Shown here in pieces: positions 52,720-62,005 of a DNA stretch of 64,000 bases. Origin of the DNA: AC-56 sp963702195 (GTDB lineage Bacteria; Actinomycetota; Thermoleophilia; Solirubrobacterales; 70-9). Location of the stretch: assembly GCA_963702195.1 (NCBI GenBank), contig OY969725.1, forward strand, positions 744,001-808,000. The letters are read 5' to 3'. Numbering within the stretch: the stretch's first letter is position 1; each line of letters opens with the position of its first letter. Both the position numbers and the translations under genes were made by a program. Below the pieces are notes generated by a model. The model was not told where the DNA came from. It made no database searches and saw only the letters and a list, made by a program, of their open reading frames with translations.

Positions 52720-54234
52720 TCATGCCGCCTCCGAGTAGGCGGGCTCGTCGCGGTCCATCTCGGCCGCGGCCTCACCGGCATCGGGCGCCTCTTGAAGCGA
52801 CCGAGCCGGCCCGAGCACGCTGACGGCCACGGCGAGCGCGGCGATCACCAGGCCCGCGCCGATCAGGAAGGCGAGGTGGAAGCCGCCGGTCAGCGCCGAT
52901 GCCTGCGAATCGCCGCCGGCGAGCAGGTTCTCGGTGCGGGTCGTGGACAGCGTGGCGATCACCGCCAGCCCCAGGGCTCCGCCGACCTGAAGGGTCGTGT
53001 TGACGAGGCCGGACGCGAGGCCCGAGTCCTCCTGAGTGGCGCTCGACATCGCGAGGGTCATCAGGGACGGGAAGGCGAGCCCGGCTCCGGTCCCGAGCAG
53101 CACCATCGCGGGCAGGATGTCGCTGACGTAGCTCGCGTCGACCGGCGCGCGGGAAAAGAGCACCAGTCCGCCGGCCATCAGCGTCAGTGCCGGAACCAGC
53201 GTCGCCCTCGCTCCGAACCGCATGTTGAGGCGAGCCGAGACGCCGAGTGAGAGGGCGCCGATGAGCACCGCCACCGGGAGGAAGGCCAGCCCCACCTCCA
53301 GCGCGGTGTATCCGAGCACTCGCTGGAGGTAGATCGCGCCGAGGAAGAACATCCCGAACATGCCGGCCACCATCAGGGCCTGGATCAGGTTCGCGCCCGC
53401 CATGTTGCGAGAGCGGAAGATCCCGAGCGGCACGAGCGGCGTCCCCGCCCGCGCCTCGCGGGCGATGAACGAGCCAAGCAGCACCAGCGCGACGGCGCCG
53501 AGGCCGAGCGTGTGCGCGGAGCCCCACCCGTAGGTGGTGGTCTCGACGATCGTGTAGACGCCGAGCATCAACGCGCCCACGAGCAGCACCGCGCCGAGCA
53601 CGTCCGCGCCCTTCGCGAGGCCGATGCCCACGTCACGGTCGACGAGCCGCAGCGCCAGGAGCGCGGTGACGGCTCCGATCGGCAGGTTGACGAAGAAGAT
53701 CCAGTGCCAGTTGATCGCCTCGGTGATCACGCCACCGAGGAGCAGTCCGATCGACGCTCCCGCGGCGGCGACGAAGCTGTAGACGCCGATCGCCTTCGCG
53801 CGCTCGCGAGGCTCGGGGAACATCGTGACGATCATCCCCAGGATCACGGCCGAGGTCAGCGCGCCACCGACGCCCTGGACGAAGCGCGCCCCGACCAGAA
53901 GCGACTGGCTCTGGGCGAGCCCGCACAGCGCCGACGCTGCGACGAAGACCGCCAGGCCGATCATGAAGATGCGCCGCCGGCCGATCAGATCTCCGAGCCT
54001 GCCCGCGAGGAGGAGCAGGCCGCCGAAGGCGATCAGGTAGGCGTTGACCACCCACGCCAGGCTGGACTGGGTGAATCCGAGGTCGCTCTGGATCGACGGC
54101 AACGCGACGTTGACGATCGTCTGGTCGAGGATGATCATCAGGAAGCCGACGCAGAGCACGATGAGCGCGATCCAGCGCGAACGCTCGCTCGAACGTTCCT
54201 CGCCTCCGGTGGCGATGGCGGCAATCTCGGTCAT
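52720..54234 (-). CDS. DHA2-family MFS drug exporter
   Basis: A 504-residue, 14-helix transporter. Motif D1 is ILDQTIVNVALPSIQSDLG, motif A is GRLGDLIGRRRIF and motif C is the GASIGLLLGG segment of helix 5. ATG 54234 is preceded by GGAGGAGG; an earlier in-frame start at 54252 has none. It points away from a MarR-type regulator across a gap holding repeated CTTGT/ACAAG elements, the same architecture as at 1-1836. The substrate is unknown. Confidence 0.9.
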   Translation of the reverse strand: MTEIAAIATGGEERSSERSRWIALIVLCVGFLMIILDQTIVNVALPSIQSDLGFTQSSLAWVVNAYLIAFGGLLLLAGRLGDLIGRRRIFMIGLAVFVAASALCGLAQSQSLLVGARFVQGVGGALTSAVILGMIVTMFPEPRERAKAIGVYSFVAAAGASIGLLLGGVITEAINWHWIFFVNLPIGAVTALLALRLVDRDVGIGLAKGADVLGAVLLVGALMLGVYTIVETTTYGWGSAHTLGLGAVALVLLGSFIAREARAGTPLVPLGIFRSRNMAGANLIQALMVAGMFGMFFLGAIYLQRVLGYTALEVGLAFLPVAVLIGALSLGVSARLNMRFGARATLVPALTLMAGGLVLFSRAPVDASYVSDILPAMVLLGTGAGLAFPSLMTLAMSSATQEDSGLASGLVNTTLQVGGALGLAVIATLSTTRTENLLAGGDSQASALTGGFHLAFLIGAGLVIAALAVAVSVLGPARSLQEAPDAGEAAAEMDRDEPAYSEAA

Positions 54235-54280
54235 AGGGGCCTCCTCCTGCACTCGATGAACACAAGACAGGAAACTAGCA

Positions 54281-54316
54281 GATCGTCTTGTTGCGGATCA
54301 TCTTGTTTAGGACAAG
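54281..54316. promoter_or_regulatory. Repeated CTTGT/ACAAG elements, candidate MarR operator
   Basis: Two direct copies of GATC(G/A)TCTTGTT start 15 bases apart (54281 and 54296), and CTTGT-TTAGG-ACAAG (54302-54316) is an inverted repeat. A further CAAGAC lies at 54262-54267. They fill the gap between the exporter and the MarR-type gene. Confidence 0.5.
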
Positions 54317-54383
54317 TGTGAACGCAATCACACTCGCCGACACCGAGAGCGACGATCCGCTGAGTGGAGCGGGAGGGGTTGAG

Positions 54384-54893
54384 CTAGCCGCGGGGCTCGC
54401 GGCGGCGCAGCCCGGGGCAGTCAGTCGACTCCGAGAGCCTGCCCTCTACCAGCTCGGTCAGCGCTCCCAACAGTGCCTTGCGCTGGCTCGCCGGGAGAGA
54501 CTCGAGCACGTCGGACTGGACCTGCTCCTTGACCGCGTCGGCCTCGGCGAGCTTGCGCTTGCCGGCCTTGGTGACCGAGATCACGCGGGCGCGGCGGTCG
54601 GTCGGCGAGGGCTTGCGCTCCGCGAGCCCATCGCCCTCGAGCTCGTCGATCGTCACGACCATCGTGGTCTTGTCCAGGCCGACCATGTCGGCGAGCTCCT
54701 TCTGGGTGTGCTCGCCGTCGAGGGCCGCGCGGAGGACGTGATAGCCGCGCCCGGACAGACCGAGGGGAGCCAGCGCGTTGGTCATCTCGCCGGCCAGCGC
54801 CCAATGCGCTCGATAAAGGAGCCAGCCGAGGTTCCCCTCGAAGCACTGGCCCTGCTCGGCGTCGGTCGCGAGCTCTGCTGTCTTGACGGCCAT
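54384..54893 (-). CDS. MarR-family transcriptional regulator
   Basis: A 169-residue winged-helix regulator: LSGRGYHVLRAALDGEHTQK, recognition part ELADMVGLDKTTMVVTIDEL, and wing ERKPSPTDRRARVISVTKAG, the signature Asp-x-Arg-x-(K/R) of MarR proteins. The start ATG 54893 fits the usual N-terminal helix length. It lies upstream of, and on the same strand as, the DHA2 exporter, with about 150 bases between them that contain repeats. It probably represses the exporter until a ligand binds. Confidence 0.88.
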   Translation of the reverse strand: MAVKTAELATDAEQGQCFEGNLGWLLYRAHWALAGEMTNALAPLGLSGRGYHVLRAALDGEHTQKELADMVGLDKTTMVVTIDELEGDGLAERKPSPTDRRARVISVTKAGKRKLAEADAVKEQVQSDVLESLPASQRKALLGALTELVEGRLSESTDCPGLRRREPRG

Positions 54894-54964
54894 GGCTTGA
54901 ATGGTAGCGCGACTAGGTCCGCCACAAAACAATCTGCTATCGGACTAATCGCAAGCGGGACCGG

Positions 54965-55828
54965 CTACGGCGCTTGCGGCAGCTTCTTCGCGCCGCGCTT
55001 GGTCACCGGGCGCGAGGGCGGCGGTACGACCGGCCCGATGTCGCCGTCGGGCGCCTCGTCCAGGTCGACCATCACCGGCGCGTGGTCGCTCGGCCCGCTG
55101 CCCTTACGCGCCTGCCGGTCCACCCACGCCGCCTGGACCCGCTCGGCGACCGGCGCGGAGGCCAGAACGAGATCGATCCGCATCCCGAGGTCCTGGTGGA
55201 ACATCCCGGCCCGGTAGTCCCAGTAGGTGAACACCCGTTCCTTGGGCCAGCGGTCGCGCACCACGTCACGCAGGCCGAGGTCAATCAGCTCCGCCAGGGC
55301 GGCGCGCTCGGGCTCCGTCACGTGCGTCTGGCCGACGTAGGCGTCGGGGTCGAAGACGTCGTCGTCGGTTGGGGCGATGTTGAAGTCGCCCAAGACGACG
55401 GTCTCCTGGGGCCTGGCAGCGACCATCTCGCGCAGCGCCGCCAGCCACTCGAGCTTGTAGGCGTAATGCTCGGAGCCCGGCTCGCGCCCGTTCGGCACGT
55501 ACACCGAGACCACCCGGATCCCGCCACACGTGGCCGATACCGCGCGCGCCTCCGGATCCGGGAAGCCCGGCGCCCCGGGGATTCCGACGGCCACGTCGTC
55601 GAGCCCCACGCGCGAGAGGATCGCCACCCCGTTCCACGCCGCCTCGCCGTGAACGGCGACGGCGTAATCGCGCTCGGCGAGCTCGTCCGCGAGCAGTTCG
55701 CGAAACGCGTCGTCGGTGAGTTTCGTCTCCTGCAGGCAGACGACGTCCGGCCGGCGCTCATCCAGCCAGGGCAGAAGGCGCGGGAGGCGCTGCTTGACCG
55801 AGTTGACGTTCCAGGTCGCGATTCGCAC
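54965..55828 (-). CDS. xth: Exodeoxyribonuclease III (AP endonuclease)
   Basis: A 287-residue enzyme of the ExoIII/APE1 family, removing abasic sites and 3' blocks during base-excision repair. Active-site motifs: MRIATWNVNSVKQRL (Asn7), VVCLQETKL (metal-binding Glu near 34), VVLGDFNIAPTDDDVFD (Asp and Asn near 148), MRIDLVLAS and GPSDHAPV (the Asp-His pair near 260). Length and motif spacing are standard. The final 20 residues are a basic tail. It diverges from the acetyltransferase-like gene at 55851 over 22 bases. Confidence 0.93.
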   Translation of the reverse strand: MRIATWNVNSVKQRLPRLLPWLDERRPDVVCLQETKLTDDAFRELLADELAERDYAVAVHGEAAWNGVAILSRVGLDDVAVGIPGAPGFPDPEARAVSATCGGIRVVSVYVPNGREPGSEHYAYKLEWLAALREMVAARPQETVVLGDFNIAPTDDDVFDPDAYVGQTHVTEPERAALAELIDLGLRDVVRDRWPKERVFTYWDYRAGMFHQDLGMRIDLVLASAPVAERVQAAWVDRQARKGSGPSDHAPVMVDLDEAPDGDIGPVVPPPSRPVTKRGAKKLPQAP

Positions 55829-55850
55829 GTGAGCCGGTCAGTATGAGCGA

Positions 55851-56357
55851 ATGGACTACGCGGACTTCATCAAGAAACTCGTCCTGCCCTCGGACTTCGA
55901 GGCCCCGAGGAGGCTGACCTACGAGGACCTGGTCATCGAGGCGCTCGATCGCTCCCACCTCGCCGACGACGTCGCGGGGATCAACGCCAGCCTCGAGCTG
56001 ATCCAGCGGACGCGGGGCGGGGAGTGGCCGACGGGGCCGGTCACCGAGGAGGAGGACTACGCCGACCTCGTCTGGCACGAGGTCGAGTTCCGCGACGCGT
56101 TCTCGTTCTCCTACGCCGTCTACGAGGCGGATGGCCCGTACATCGGCTGCGCCTACCTGTACCCGATGGGGCGCCGCACGGAGCTGACGGCGGAGCTACT
56201 CGACCACGACGTCGACGTGAGCTGGTGGGTGACGCCCGATGCATATGAGCGCGGGCTTTACACGAAGCTCAACGTCGCGCTGCGGCACTGGCTCGCCGAG
56301 GAGTTTCCGTTCAGCGCTGCTTACTACTCGAATAGCGAGATTGCAGGCGTCCCTTAG
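55851..56357 (+). CDS. GNAT-like acetyltransferase family protein
   Basis: A 168-residue protein resembling small GNAT proteins: strands VIEALDRSHLADDVAGINAS, FSFSYAVYEADGPYIGCAYL and VDVSWWVTPDAYERGLYTKL, where the last resembles strand beta4 leading to the acetyl-CoA loop. The canonical R/Q-x-x-G-x-G/A loop is not clear, so catalysis is uncertain. It ends four bases into the convergent exporter stop. Confidence 0.65.
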   Translation: MDYADFIKKLVLPSDFEAPRRLTYEDLVIEALDRSHLADDVAGINASLELIQRTRGGEWPTGPVTEEEDYADLVWHEVEFRDAFSFSYAVYEADGPYIGCAYLYPMGRRTELTAELLDHDVDVSWWVTPDAYERGLYTKLNVALRHWLAEEFPFSAAYYSNSEIAGVP

Positions 56358-57814
56358 GCTCGCCCGCCCGCCGGAATCGCGCCGGGGGCGGGCTCTCGCG
56401 TCGTCTGACGCGCTCGCGAGACGAGCACGGCCGCGGTGAGAGCGAAGAGCGCCTGCACTCCGAGCGAGATCGAGAACGCATCGCCGTAGGCGGCGGCGCC
56501 GGTGGCCGAGCCGAGCTGGCCGAAGAAGATCGTCCCGATCGTCGCCACACCGAGCGCGTTGCCGATCTGCTGTGAGGTGACCAGCGTGCCGGAGGCGGCG
56601 CCGGCGTCGGCGGGGGGCACAGCCCGCAGGACGAGGTTGATGAGCGGCGGGACCGCCAGCCCCATCCCGCCGCCGACCGGAACCAGGGCCAGGAGCAGCC
56701 AGGCGGAGACCGAGACGACGGAGGTTGACTGAATCACCACCACGGTCGCGATCAGCCCGACGGCGGCGATGGCCGCGCCGACCTGCGGCAGGTACTCGCG
56801 GGCCCCCTCGGCGAGCCGCGGCCCGAGCAGCGAGGAGCTGACGAACGCGACCGCGAGCGGCGTGAACGCCAGTCCGGAGTCGAGAGCGCTCAGGCCGAGG
56901 CCATCCTGCAGGTAGATCCCGAGCAGAAAGAAGAGCGAGATCACGAAGTAGAGGACGACGGCCGACAGCAGGCCGATCCGAAAGCCGCGGGCCTCGAACA
57001 GGTGGAGCTCGAGTAGGGGCGAGCCTCCGCGCGCCGCTATGCCCCGCTGGGCACGCACGAACAGCGCCCCGGCGGGTACCGCGGCCGCGAAGGCCGCGAA
57101 GGTCCACGCCGGCCAGCCGACCTCGCGCCCTTCGACGGCCGGAACCATCACGAGGCTGAGGGTGATGGTCGCAAGTGCGACGCCGACGAGGTCGATTCGC
57201 CTCGCGCTCTCCGAGCGGGACTCGGGGATCACGCGGTTGGCGCAGAGCAGCGCGATCAGCCCCACCGGGACGTTGATCAAGAAGACCGAGCGCCAGCCGA
57301 GACCCAGCAGGTCGAGGGCGATGAGGCCGCCGCCGACGATCTGGCCCGCGATCGCGGCGACGCCCTGGACGAGGCCCTGGAATCCGAACGCTCGCGGCCG
57401 CTCCGACGGCGAGAACTCGACCTGGATGATCGAGAGGACCTGCGGCCACATCGCCGCGCCGCCGAACCCCTGGAGCAGCCGGGCGACGATCAGCGTCGTC
57501 GGATCGGGCGCCGCAGCGCACAGCGCCGAAGCCGCGGTGAAGCCGACGATGCCGAGCTTGAACATCCGCCGCCGCCCGAGGACGTCGCCCAGGCGCCCGC
57601 CCGTGATCAGCGAGAGCGCGTAGGTGAGCAGGTACGCGGCGACGACCCACTGAAGGTCCGAGTCGGTGGCGCCGAGATCCGCCCGCAGCGAGGGCGCGGT
57701 GACGTTGACGATGAAGACGTCGAGGATCACCATGAAGACCGGCGCGAACAGCACCGGCAGGAGCCAGCGGCTGTGGCGGGCGGGTTGTTCGGTTCGCTCC
57801 ATCCCTTGTTTCAA
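56354..57814 (-). CDS. DHA2-family MFS drug exporter
   Basis: A 486-residue, 14-helix transporter with ILDVFIVNVTAPSLRADLG (motif D1), GRLGDVLGRRRMFKLG (motif A) and a GQIVGGGLIALD segment in place of motif C. The start is uncertain: TTG 57814 sits five bases after AGGAG and is preferred; ATG 57802 and ATG 57865 are in frame but lack a ribosome site. It is divergent from an XRE-type regulator. Third DHA2 exporter in the window. Confidence 0.88.
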   Translation of the reverse strand: MKQGMERTEQPARHSRWLLPVLFAPVFMVILDVFIVNVTAPSLRADLGATDSDLQWVVAAYLLTYALSLITGGRLGDVLGRRRMFKLGIVGFTAASALCAAAPDPTTLIVARLLQGFGGAAMWPQVLSIIQVEFSPSERPRAFGFQGLVQGVAAIAGQIVGGGLIALDLLGLGWRSVFLINVPVGLIALLCANRVIPESRSESARRIDLVGVALATITLSLVMVPAVEGREVGWPAWTFAAFAAAVPAGALFVRAQRGIAARGGSPLLELHLFEARGFRIGLLSAVVLYFVISLFFLLGIYLQDGLGLSALDSGLAFTPLAVAFVSSSLLGPRLAEGAREYLPQVGAAIAAVGLIATVVVIQSTSVVSVSAWLLLALVPVGGGMGLAVPPLINLVLRAVPPADAGAASGTLVTSQQIGNALGVATIGTIFFGQLGSATGAAAYGDAFSISLGVQALFALTAAVLVSRARQTTREPAPGAIPAGGRA

Positions 57815-57875
57815 CGGTTCTCCTCTCCGAAACGTGAGGTGGGTATCGGCCGGGTCGCTTGCCATCCGCGAGACA

Positions 57876-58799
57876 GTGTGCAATCATTTCGATCCAGGTA
57901 CAAGAGAGGGGTTTATCCTGGTATCAGCAGCACCACCCAAGACCAACGGCAACGCAGCCAAGACCGACGGGGCGCCGCGACGGGCCGAACTCGCCGACTT
58001 CCTTCGCACCCGTCGCGAGGCGATCCGTCCCGAGGAGGTCGGCCTGGCGGGCGGCGGGCGGCGCCGCACCCCGGGCCTGCGGCGCGAGGAGGTCTCGCAG
58101 CTCGCCGGGGTCGGTACCACCTGGTACACGTGGCTCGAGCAGGGCCGCGACGTCCGCGCGTCGGCCTCGGTGCTCGAGGCCATCGCCGACGCCCTTCAGC
58201 TCACGCCCGCGGAGCACGCGCACCTCTTCCTTCTGGGTCGCGGCGAGCAGACTCCGCCGGTCAAGGCCCCAAGGGAGAAGGTCCACCCAACGGTCCGGAA
58301 GCTCGTCGAAGGCCTCGATCCGAACCCGGCCTGCATCACCGGGCGCCGCTACGACTTCCTCGCGTGGAACGAGGCGCACTCAGCCGTGTTCGGCGACCCC
58401 GGCGAGATGCCCGACGGCCGCCGCAACCTGCTCTGGAGCATCTTCACCGACCCCGCGCGCAGGACGCTTCACGCTGACTGGAACGTGGGTGCGCGGCGGG
58501 TGGTCGCCCGCTTTCGGGCCCAGGCGGCGCGCCACGTCGGCGATCCCGACTTCGAGAACCTGATCGCAGCTCTTCAGGAGGCCAGCCCCGAGTTCCGCGA
58601 ATGGTGGGGCCTCCACGAGGTGGCGTCGAGCGGCGTGGGGCGCAAGGTGCTCAAGCACCCGAAGGCCGGAAAGCTCGTCTTCGAGCATGCGGTGTTCAAG
58701 CCGCAGGAGAGCCCCGAGCACCGCCTGATCATCTACACGGCCGCACCGGACGCGAATACTGCGGAGAAGCTGGAGCGGCTGCTCGGCGAGCGCGCTTAG
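57876..58799 (+). CDS. XRE-family regulator with MmyB-like ligand domain
   Basis: About 307 residues. The N-terminal helix-turn-helix is RRAELADFLRTRREAIRPEE, then RRTPGLRREEVSQLAGVGTT and WYTWLEQGRDVRASASVLEA; the R-R-x-x-G-L-R-R-E-E-V pattern is typical of this actinobacterial group. The C-terminal half is a MmyB-like ligand-binding domain (PACITGRRYDFLAWNEAHSA and NLLWSIFTDPARR). The start is uncertain; GTG 57876 is the nearest usable codon upstream of the conserved part. It diverges from the DHA2 exporter and probably controls it. Confidence 0.86.
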   Translation: MCNHFDPGTREGFILVSAAPPKTNGNAAKTDGAPRRAELADFLRTRREAIRPEEVGLAGGGRRRTPGLRREEVSQLAGVGTTWYTWLEQGRDVRASASVLEAIADALQLTPAEHAHLFLLGRGEQTPPVKAPREKVHPTVRKLVEGLDPNPACITGRRYDFLAWNEAHSAVFGDPGEMPDGRRNLLWSIFTDPARRTLHADWNVGARRVVARFRAQAARHVGDPDFENLIAALQEASPEFREWWGLHEVASSGVGRKVLKHPKAGKLVFEHAVFKPQESPEHRLIIYTAAPDANTAEKLERLLGERA

Positions 58800-58857
58800 C
58801 CCGCCCGACCTATTCTCCGGCGGTCGCCGCCGCGCTCGCAATCGAAAGAATGTCGCG

Positions 58858-60060
58858 ATGAGCGATCCCACCCTTTCGCTCGCCGTCATCGTCGCCGCCG
58901 CCGCGGCGTCGCTGCTGATCGCTGTCCGGGTCGGGATTCCCGGCGTGGTGCCGCTGCTCGCCGCCGGCGTGGTGCTCGGCCCCTTCGCGCTCGACGTCTT
59001 CGATCCCGACGCCCTGCTGGGGGACCTGCTCGAACCGTTCGTGACGCTGGCCGTCGGCGTGATCCTCTTCGACGGCGCGATCCACCTGCGGCGGGAGGAG
59101 CTGTCGGAAGGGACGGGGAGGGTGGTGGCGAGGCTCGTCAGCCTGGGGGTGCTGGTCACCTGGGGCCTCGCGGCCGCCGGCGCCGCGTTCATCCTCGGCC
59201 TCAGCCCCAAGATCTCGGTTCTCGTGGGCGCGGTTCTCACCCTCTCCGGCCCCACGGTGGTGCTGCCACTGCTCGATTTCGTGCGGCCGAGCGAGCGCAT
59301 CAGGACGATTCTCAAGTGGGAGGGGATCCTGGTCGACCCGATCGGGGCGATCCTCGCAGTTCTGACCTTCGAGGTCGTAGCGTCAAGCAGCGTCCACTTC
59401 CACAAAGGGGCCTTCGCCGCAACCATCGGCGTGGGCGTTGCCTGCGGGGTAGTCGGGGCGCTCATCCTCCTGCCGCTGCTTCGCCAGCAGCGCCTCACTC
59501 AGGCCCTGCGGGCGACCTCGACGCTCGCCGTGGTGCTCATCGTCACCGCGGCGGCGAGCGCGATCAAGTCGGACGCGGGCCTGGTGGGGGCGATCGTGCT
59601 GGGGGTCACCCTGGCCCATCTCGACGCGTCGGTGCTCGAGGACACCGAGGCGTTCGGCGAGACGATGGTGACCCTTCTGATCGGCGTCCTGTTCGTCATC
59701 CTCTCGGCCCTCGTCGACCCGGCCGCGGTTGTCAACCTCGGTGTCGCTGGGATCGGGTTCGTGGCGTTGCTCATCCTGGTCGTGCGGCCGCTCAGCGTCG
59801 CGTTGTGCACCGCCGGCTCGCGGACCACCCGGGCCGAGCGGGCGTTCATGGCGTGGATGATGCCCCGGGGCATCGTCGCGGCCTCGACCGTGACCGCGTT
59901 CCAGCTGACCCTGGTCAAGCGCGGCGTGCCGGACGCCGACAAGCTGGTCCCCGTGACCTTCCTGGTGATCATCGCGACGGTGGTGATCTACGGCCTGACG
60001 GCGCGCTCGGTGGCGAAGGCGCTGGGTGTCGCATCCGACGAGGTGACCGGGTCGCGGTGA
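58858..60060 (+). CDS. CPA1-family Na+/H+ (cation/proton) antiporter
   Basis: A 400-residue membrane protein with about 12 hydrophobic helices and little else, so it lacks the long cytoplasmic tail of some family members. It fits the Na_H_Exchanger family: VGVILFDGAIHLRREEL (the membrane F-D-G-x-x-x-L motif), TLSGPTVVLPLL, and EGILVDPIGAILAVLTFEV, in which Asp replaces the usual N-D of the transport site. Near the end MAWMMPRGIVAASTVTAF is typical. It exchanges monovalent cations for protons to control pH or salt. ATG 58858 follows a short gap after the regulator. Confidence 0.87.
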   Translation: MSDPTLSLAVIVAAAAASLLIAVRVGIPGVVPLLAAGVVLGPFALDVFDPDALLGDLLEPFVTLAVGVILFDGAIHLRREELSEGTGRVVARLVSLGVLVTWGLAAAGAAFILGLSPKISVLVGAVLTLSGPTVVLPLLDFVRPSERIRTILKWEGILVDPIGAILAVLTFEVVASSSVHFHKGAFAATIGVGVACGVVGALILLPLLRQQRLTQALRATSTLAVVLIVTAAASAIKSDAGLVGAIVLGVTLAHLDASVLEDTEAFGETMVTLLIGVLFVILSALVDPAAVVNLGVAGIGFVALLILVVRPLSVALCTAGSRTTRAERAFMAWMMPRGIVAASTVTAFQLTLVKRGVPDADKLVPVTFLVIIATVVIYGLTARSVAKALGVASDEVTGSR

Positions 60061-60099
60061 TGCCCGGGTGCGGGCACCGCGCAGTGTAGTTTGGGCGCC

Positions 60100-61368
60100 G
60101 TGGACCTGCTGGAGATCTCGGACAAGCTCTGGCGCGGAGAGCTGGAGGTCTCTGGTGAGCCGGACGGGGAGCTGGCCGTGAATCCATTCGCGCCCCGTGG
60201 GGAGCTCGTCGAGGTCGGGGATAGAACCGCGTTCGTCAACTCGTTTGCCAACGTCAGCGCCTTCGAGACCAGCGATGGGCTGGTTTCCGTCGACAGCGGC
60301 GCGGCGTTCTCGGCGCCCGAGATCCACCGGATGATCCGGGGCTGGTCGGAGGCCCCGCTTCACACGACGATCTTCTCCCACGGCCACATCGACCACGTCT
60401 TCGGCGTGGGGGTGTTCGAGGAGGAGGCGCGGAAAAGGGGTTGGGCCGCGCCGCGGGTGGTCGCTCACGAGGCCGTGCCCGCGCGGTTCGATCGCTACGT
60501 GCTCACCGCCGGCTACAACGGCGCGATCAACTCGCGCCAGTTCGGCGTCGAGGTTCCCTGGCCGACGGACTACAGGTATCCGGATGAGACCTACCGCGAC
60601 ACCCTGGAGCTCGAGGTGGGCGGCGAGCGCTTCGAGCTCCATCACGCCAAGGGGGAGACCGACGACCACACCTGGACCTGGGTTCCCGGGCGGAAGGTCC
60701 TGTGCACCGGCGATCTGATCATCTGGTGCGTGCCCAACGCGGGCAACCCGCAGAAGGTGCAGCGCTACCCGCGCGAGTGGGCGGCGGCGCTTCGCGAGAT
60801 GTCCGGCCTCGGGGCCGAGGCGCTGCTGCCGGGCCACGGGCTGCCGGTGGTCGGCGCGGACCGAGTGCGGGCGATCCTCACCGACACGGCGGCGATGCTC
60901 GAGCACCTGCACGACGAGACCGTGCGGATGATGAACGAGGGAGCGAAGCTCGACGACATCCTGCACCAGGTCAGGGCGCCGGCCGAGCTCCTGGAGAAGC
61001 CCTACCTGCGCCCGATCTACGACGATCCGGAGTTCGTGGTGCGCAACATCTGGCGCCTTTACGGCGGCTGGTACGACCTCGACCCCGCTGCCCTCAAGCC
61101 CGCGCGGGCGAGCGAGCTCGCACGGGAGCTGGCGGCGCTTGCGGGAGGAGCGGCGGCGCTGTCCGAGCGGGCGAGGGAGCTGGCGGCGAGCGGCGAGCTT
61201 CGGCTCGCCGGGCACCTGGCCGAGCTCGCGGCGAGCGCGGCGCCCGACGATCCCGAGGCGAACGCCGCGCGGGCGCAGGTGAACGAGGCACGGGTGGCCG
61301 CCGAGCCCTCCCTGATGGCGACGGCGATCTTCCGAGCGGCGGCGCGGGAGTCGCGAGAGCGAGGCTGA
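60100..61368 (+). CDS. MBL-fold hydrolase (alkyl-sulfatase-like)
   Basis: A 422-residue metallo-beta-lactamase-fold enzyme. The zinc motif is SHGHIDHVFG near residues 93-102; further ligands are the Asp in DDHTWTW and CTGDLIIW, and His in LPGHGLPVVGADR. The C-terminal 150 residues (ILTDTAAMLEHLHDETVRMM, then YLRPIYDDPEFVVRNIWRLY) match the dimerisation helix and linker of SdsA/BDS1-type alkyl sulfatases, and end in a helical part resembling their SCP2-like start. GTG 60100 is preferred over TTG 60091; neither has a ribosome site. Confidence 0.84.
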   Translation: MDLLEISDKLWRGELEVSGEPDGELAVNPFAPRGELVEVGDRTAFVNSFANVSAFETSDGLVSVDSGAAFSAPEIHRMIRGWSEAPLHTTIFSHGHIDHVFGVGVFEEEARKRGWAAPRVVAHEAVPARFDRYVLTAGYNGAINSRQFGVEVPWPTDYRYPDETYRDTLELEVGGERFELHHAKGETDDHTWTWVPGRKVLCTGDLIIWCVPNAGNPQKVQRYPREWAAALREMSGLGAEALLPGHGLPVVGADRVRAILTDTAAMLEHLHDETVRMMNEGAKLDDILHQVRAPAELLEKPYLRPIYDDPEFVVRNIWRLYGGWYDLDPAALKPARASELARELAALAGGAAALSERARELAASGELRLAGHLAELAASAAPDDPEANAARAQVNEARVAAEPSLMATAIFRAAARESRERG

Positions 61369-61967
61369 GCAGCGGAGGCCCTGCCCAGCTCCGCGCGGCG
61401 ATTGAGGACGGACGGGCGCGGCGCGATGGTCAAGAGGGCCTGATTGAGCGGCGTCGGCTGGTTCAGCCAGTCGGTCGCGGCGAGCGCGAGGTCGCCGAAC
61501 ACCGGCGCGTGGCTCCGGGCCAGGGCCACCATCGCGATCCGCGCCTCGTCGGCTCCGCAGCCGGCGATCTGTTCGCCCTGCACGCCGTCGGCGATGTCCT
61601 CGAGGACGAGCGTGAACCAGCCCTCCTTCGGATCCCGCACCGCCAGGTGGCACTTCGCCAGCGTCCCGTCCCCGCCGATCCGGTCGCGGAGCTCGCTGTA
61701 GAAGGTGATCTCACGCAGGTACGCACCCATGCTGACCCCGACGTCGCGGCTGTTCTGGTCGGTGGCGGCGAGCTTTACCGCGACGCTCTCCGGCTCGCCC
61801 CCCGGCCGGCGGTAGGAGACGCGGTAGACCTTGCTCATCTGACCGGTGCCGATCGCCTCGACGCCGATCAGCTCCAGGCGGTCGGTGCCGAGCACGCCCC
61901 CTAGCCATTCGCCCGTGATCTCGTCGGCGGTTTTGATCACACCTTGCCGTTCCGTTCGCGATGCCAT
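61369..61967 (-). pseudogene. Phosphotransferase (APH/choline-kinase-like), C-terminally truncated
   Basis: From ATG 61967 (or GTG 61940) the protein reads like the N-terminal half of an aminoglycoside-phosphotransferase-fold kinase: GTGQMSKVYRVSYRRPGGEP, VAVKLAATDQNSRDVGVSMG, EITFYSELRDRIG and FTLVLEDIADGVQGEQIAG. It stops resembling the family around QPTPLNQALLTIAP near 61,430, before the catalytic H-x-D and the second D. The frame stays open into the antisense strand of the MBL gene (to 61059) but that part is shadow sequence. About 200 of roughly 350 residues remain, so it is probably inactive. Confidence 0.75.
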
Positions 61968-62005
61968 CACTCGGGCCAAGATTCTCATAGCGTCCCATCG
62001 CGCCG

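Noticed and set aside
59383..61653. 756-codon minus-strand frame under the antiporter and MBL genes
   Set aside because: Compositionally antisense shadow (Arg/His/Asp/Val-rich) opposite two convincing genes.
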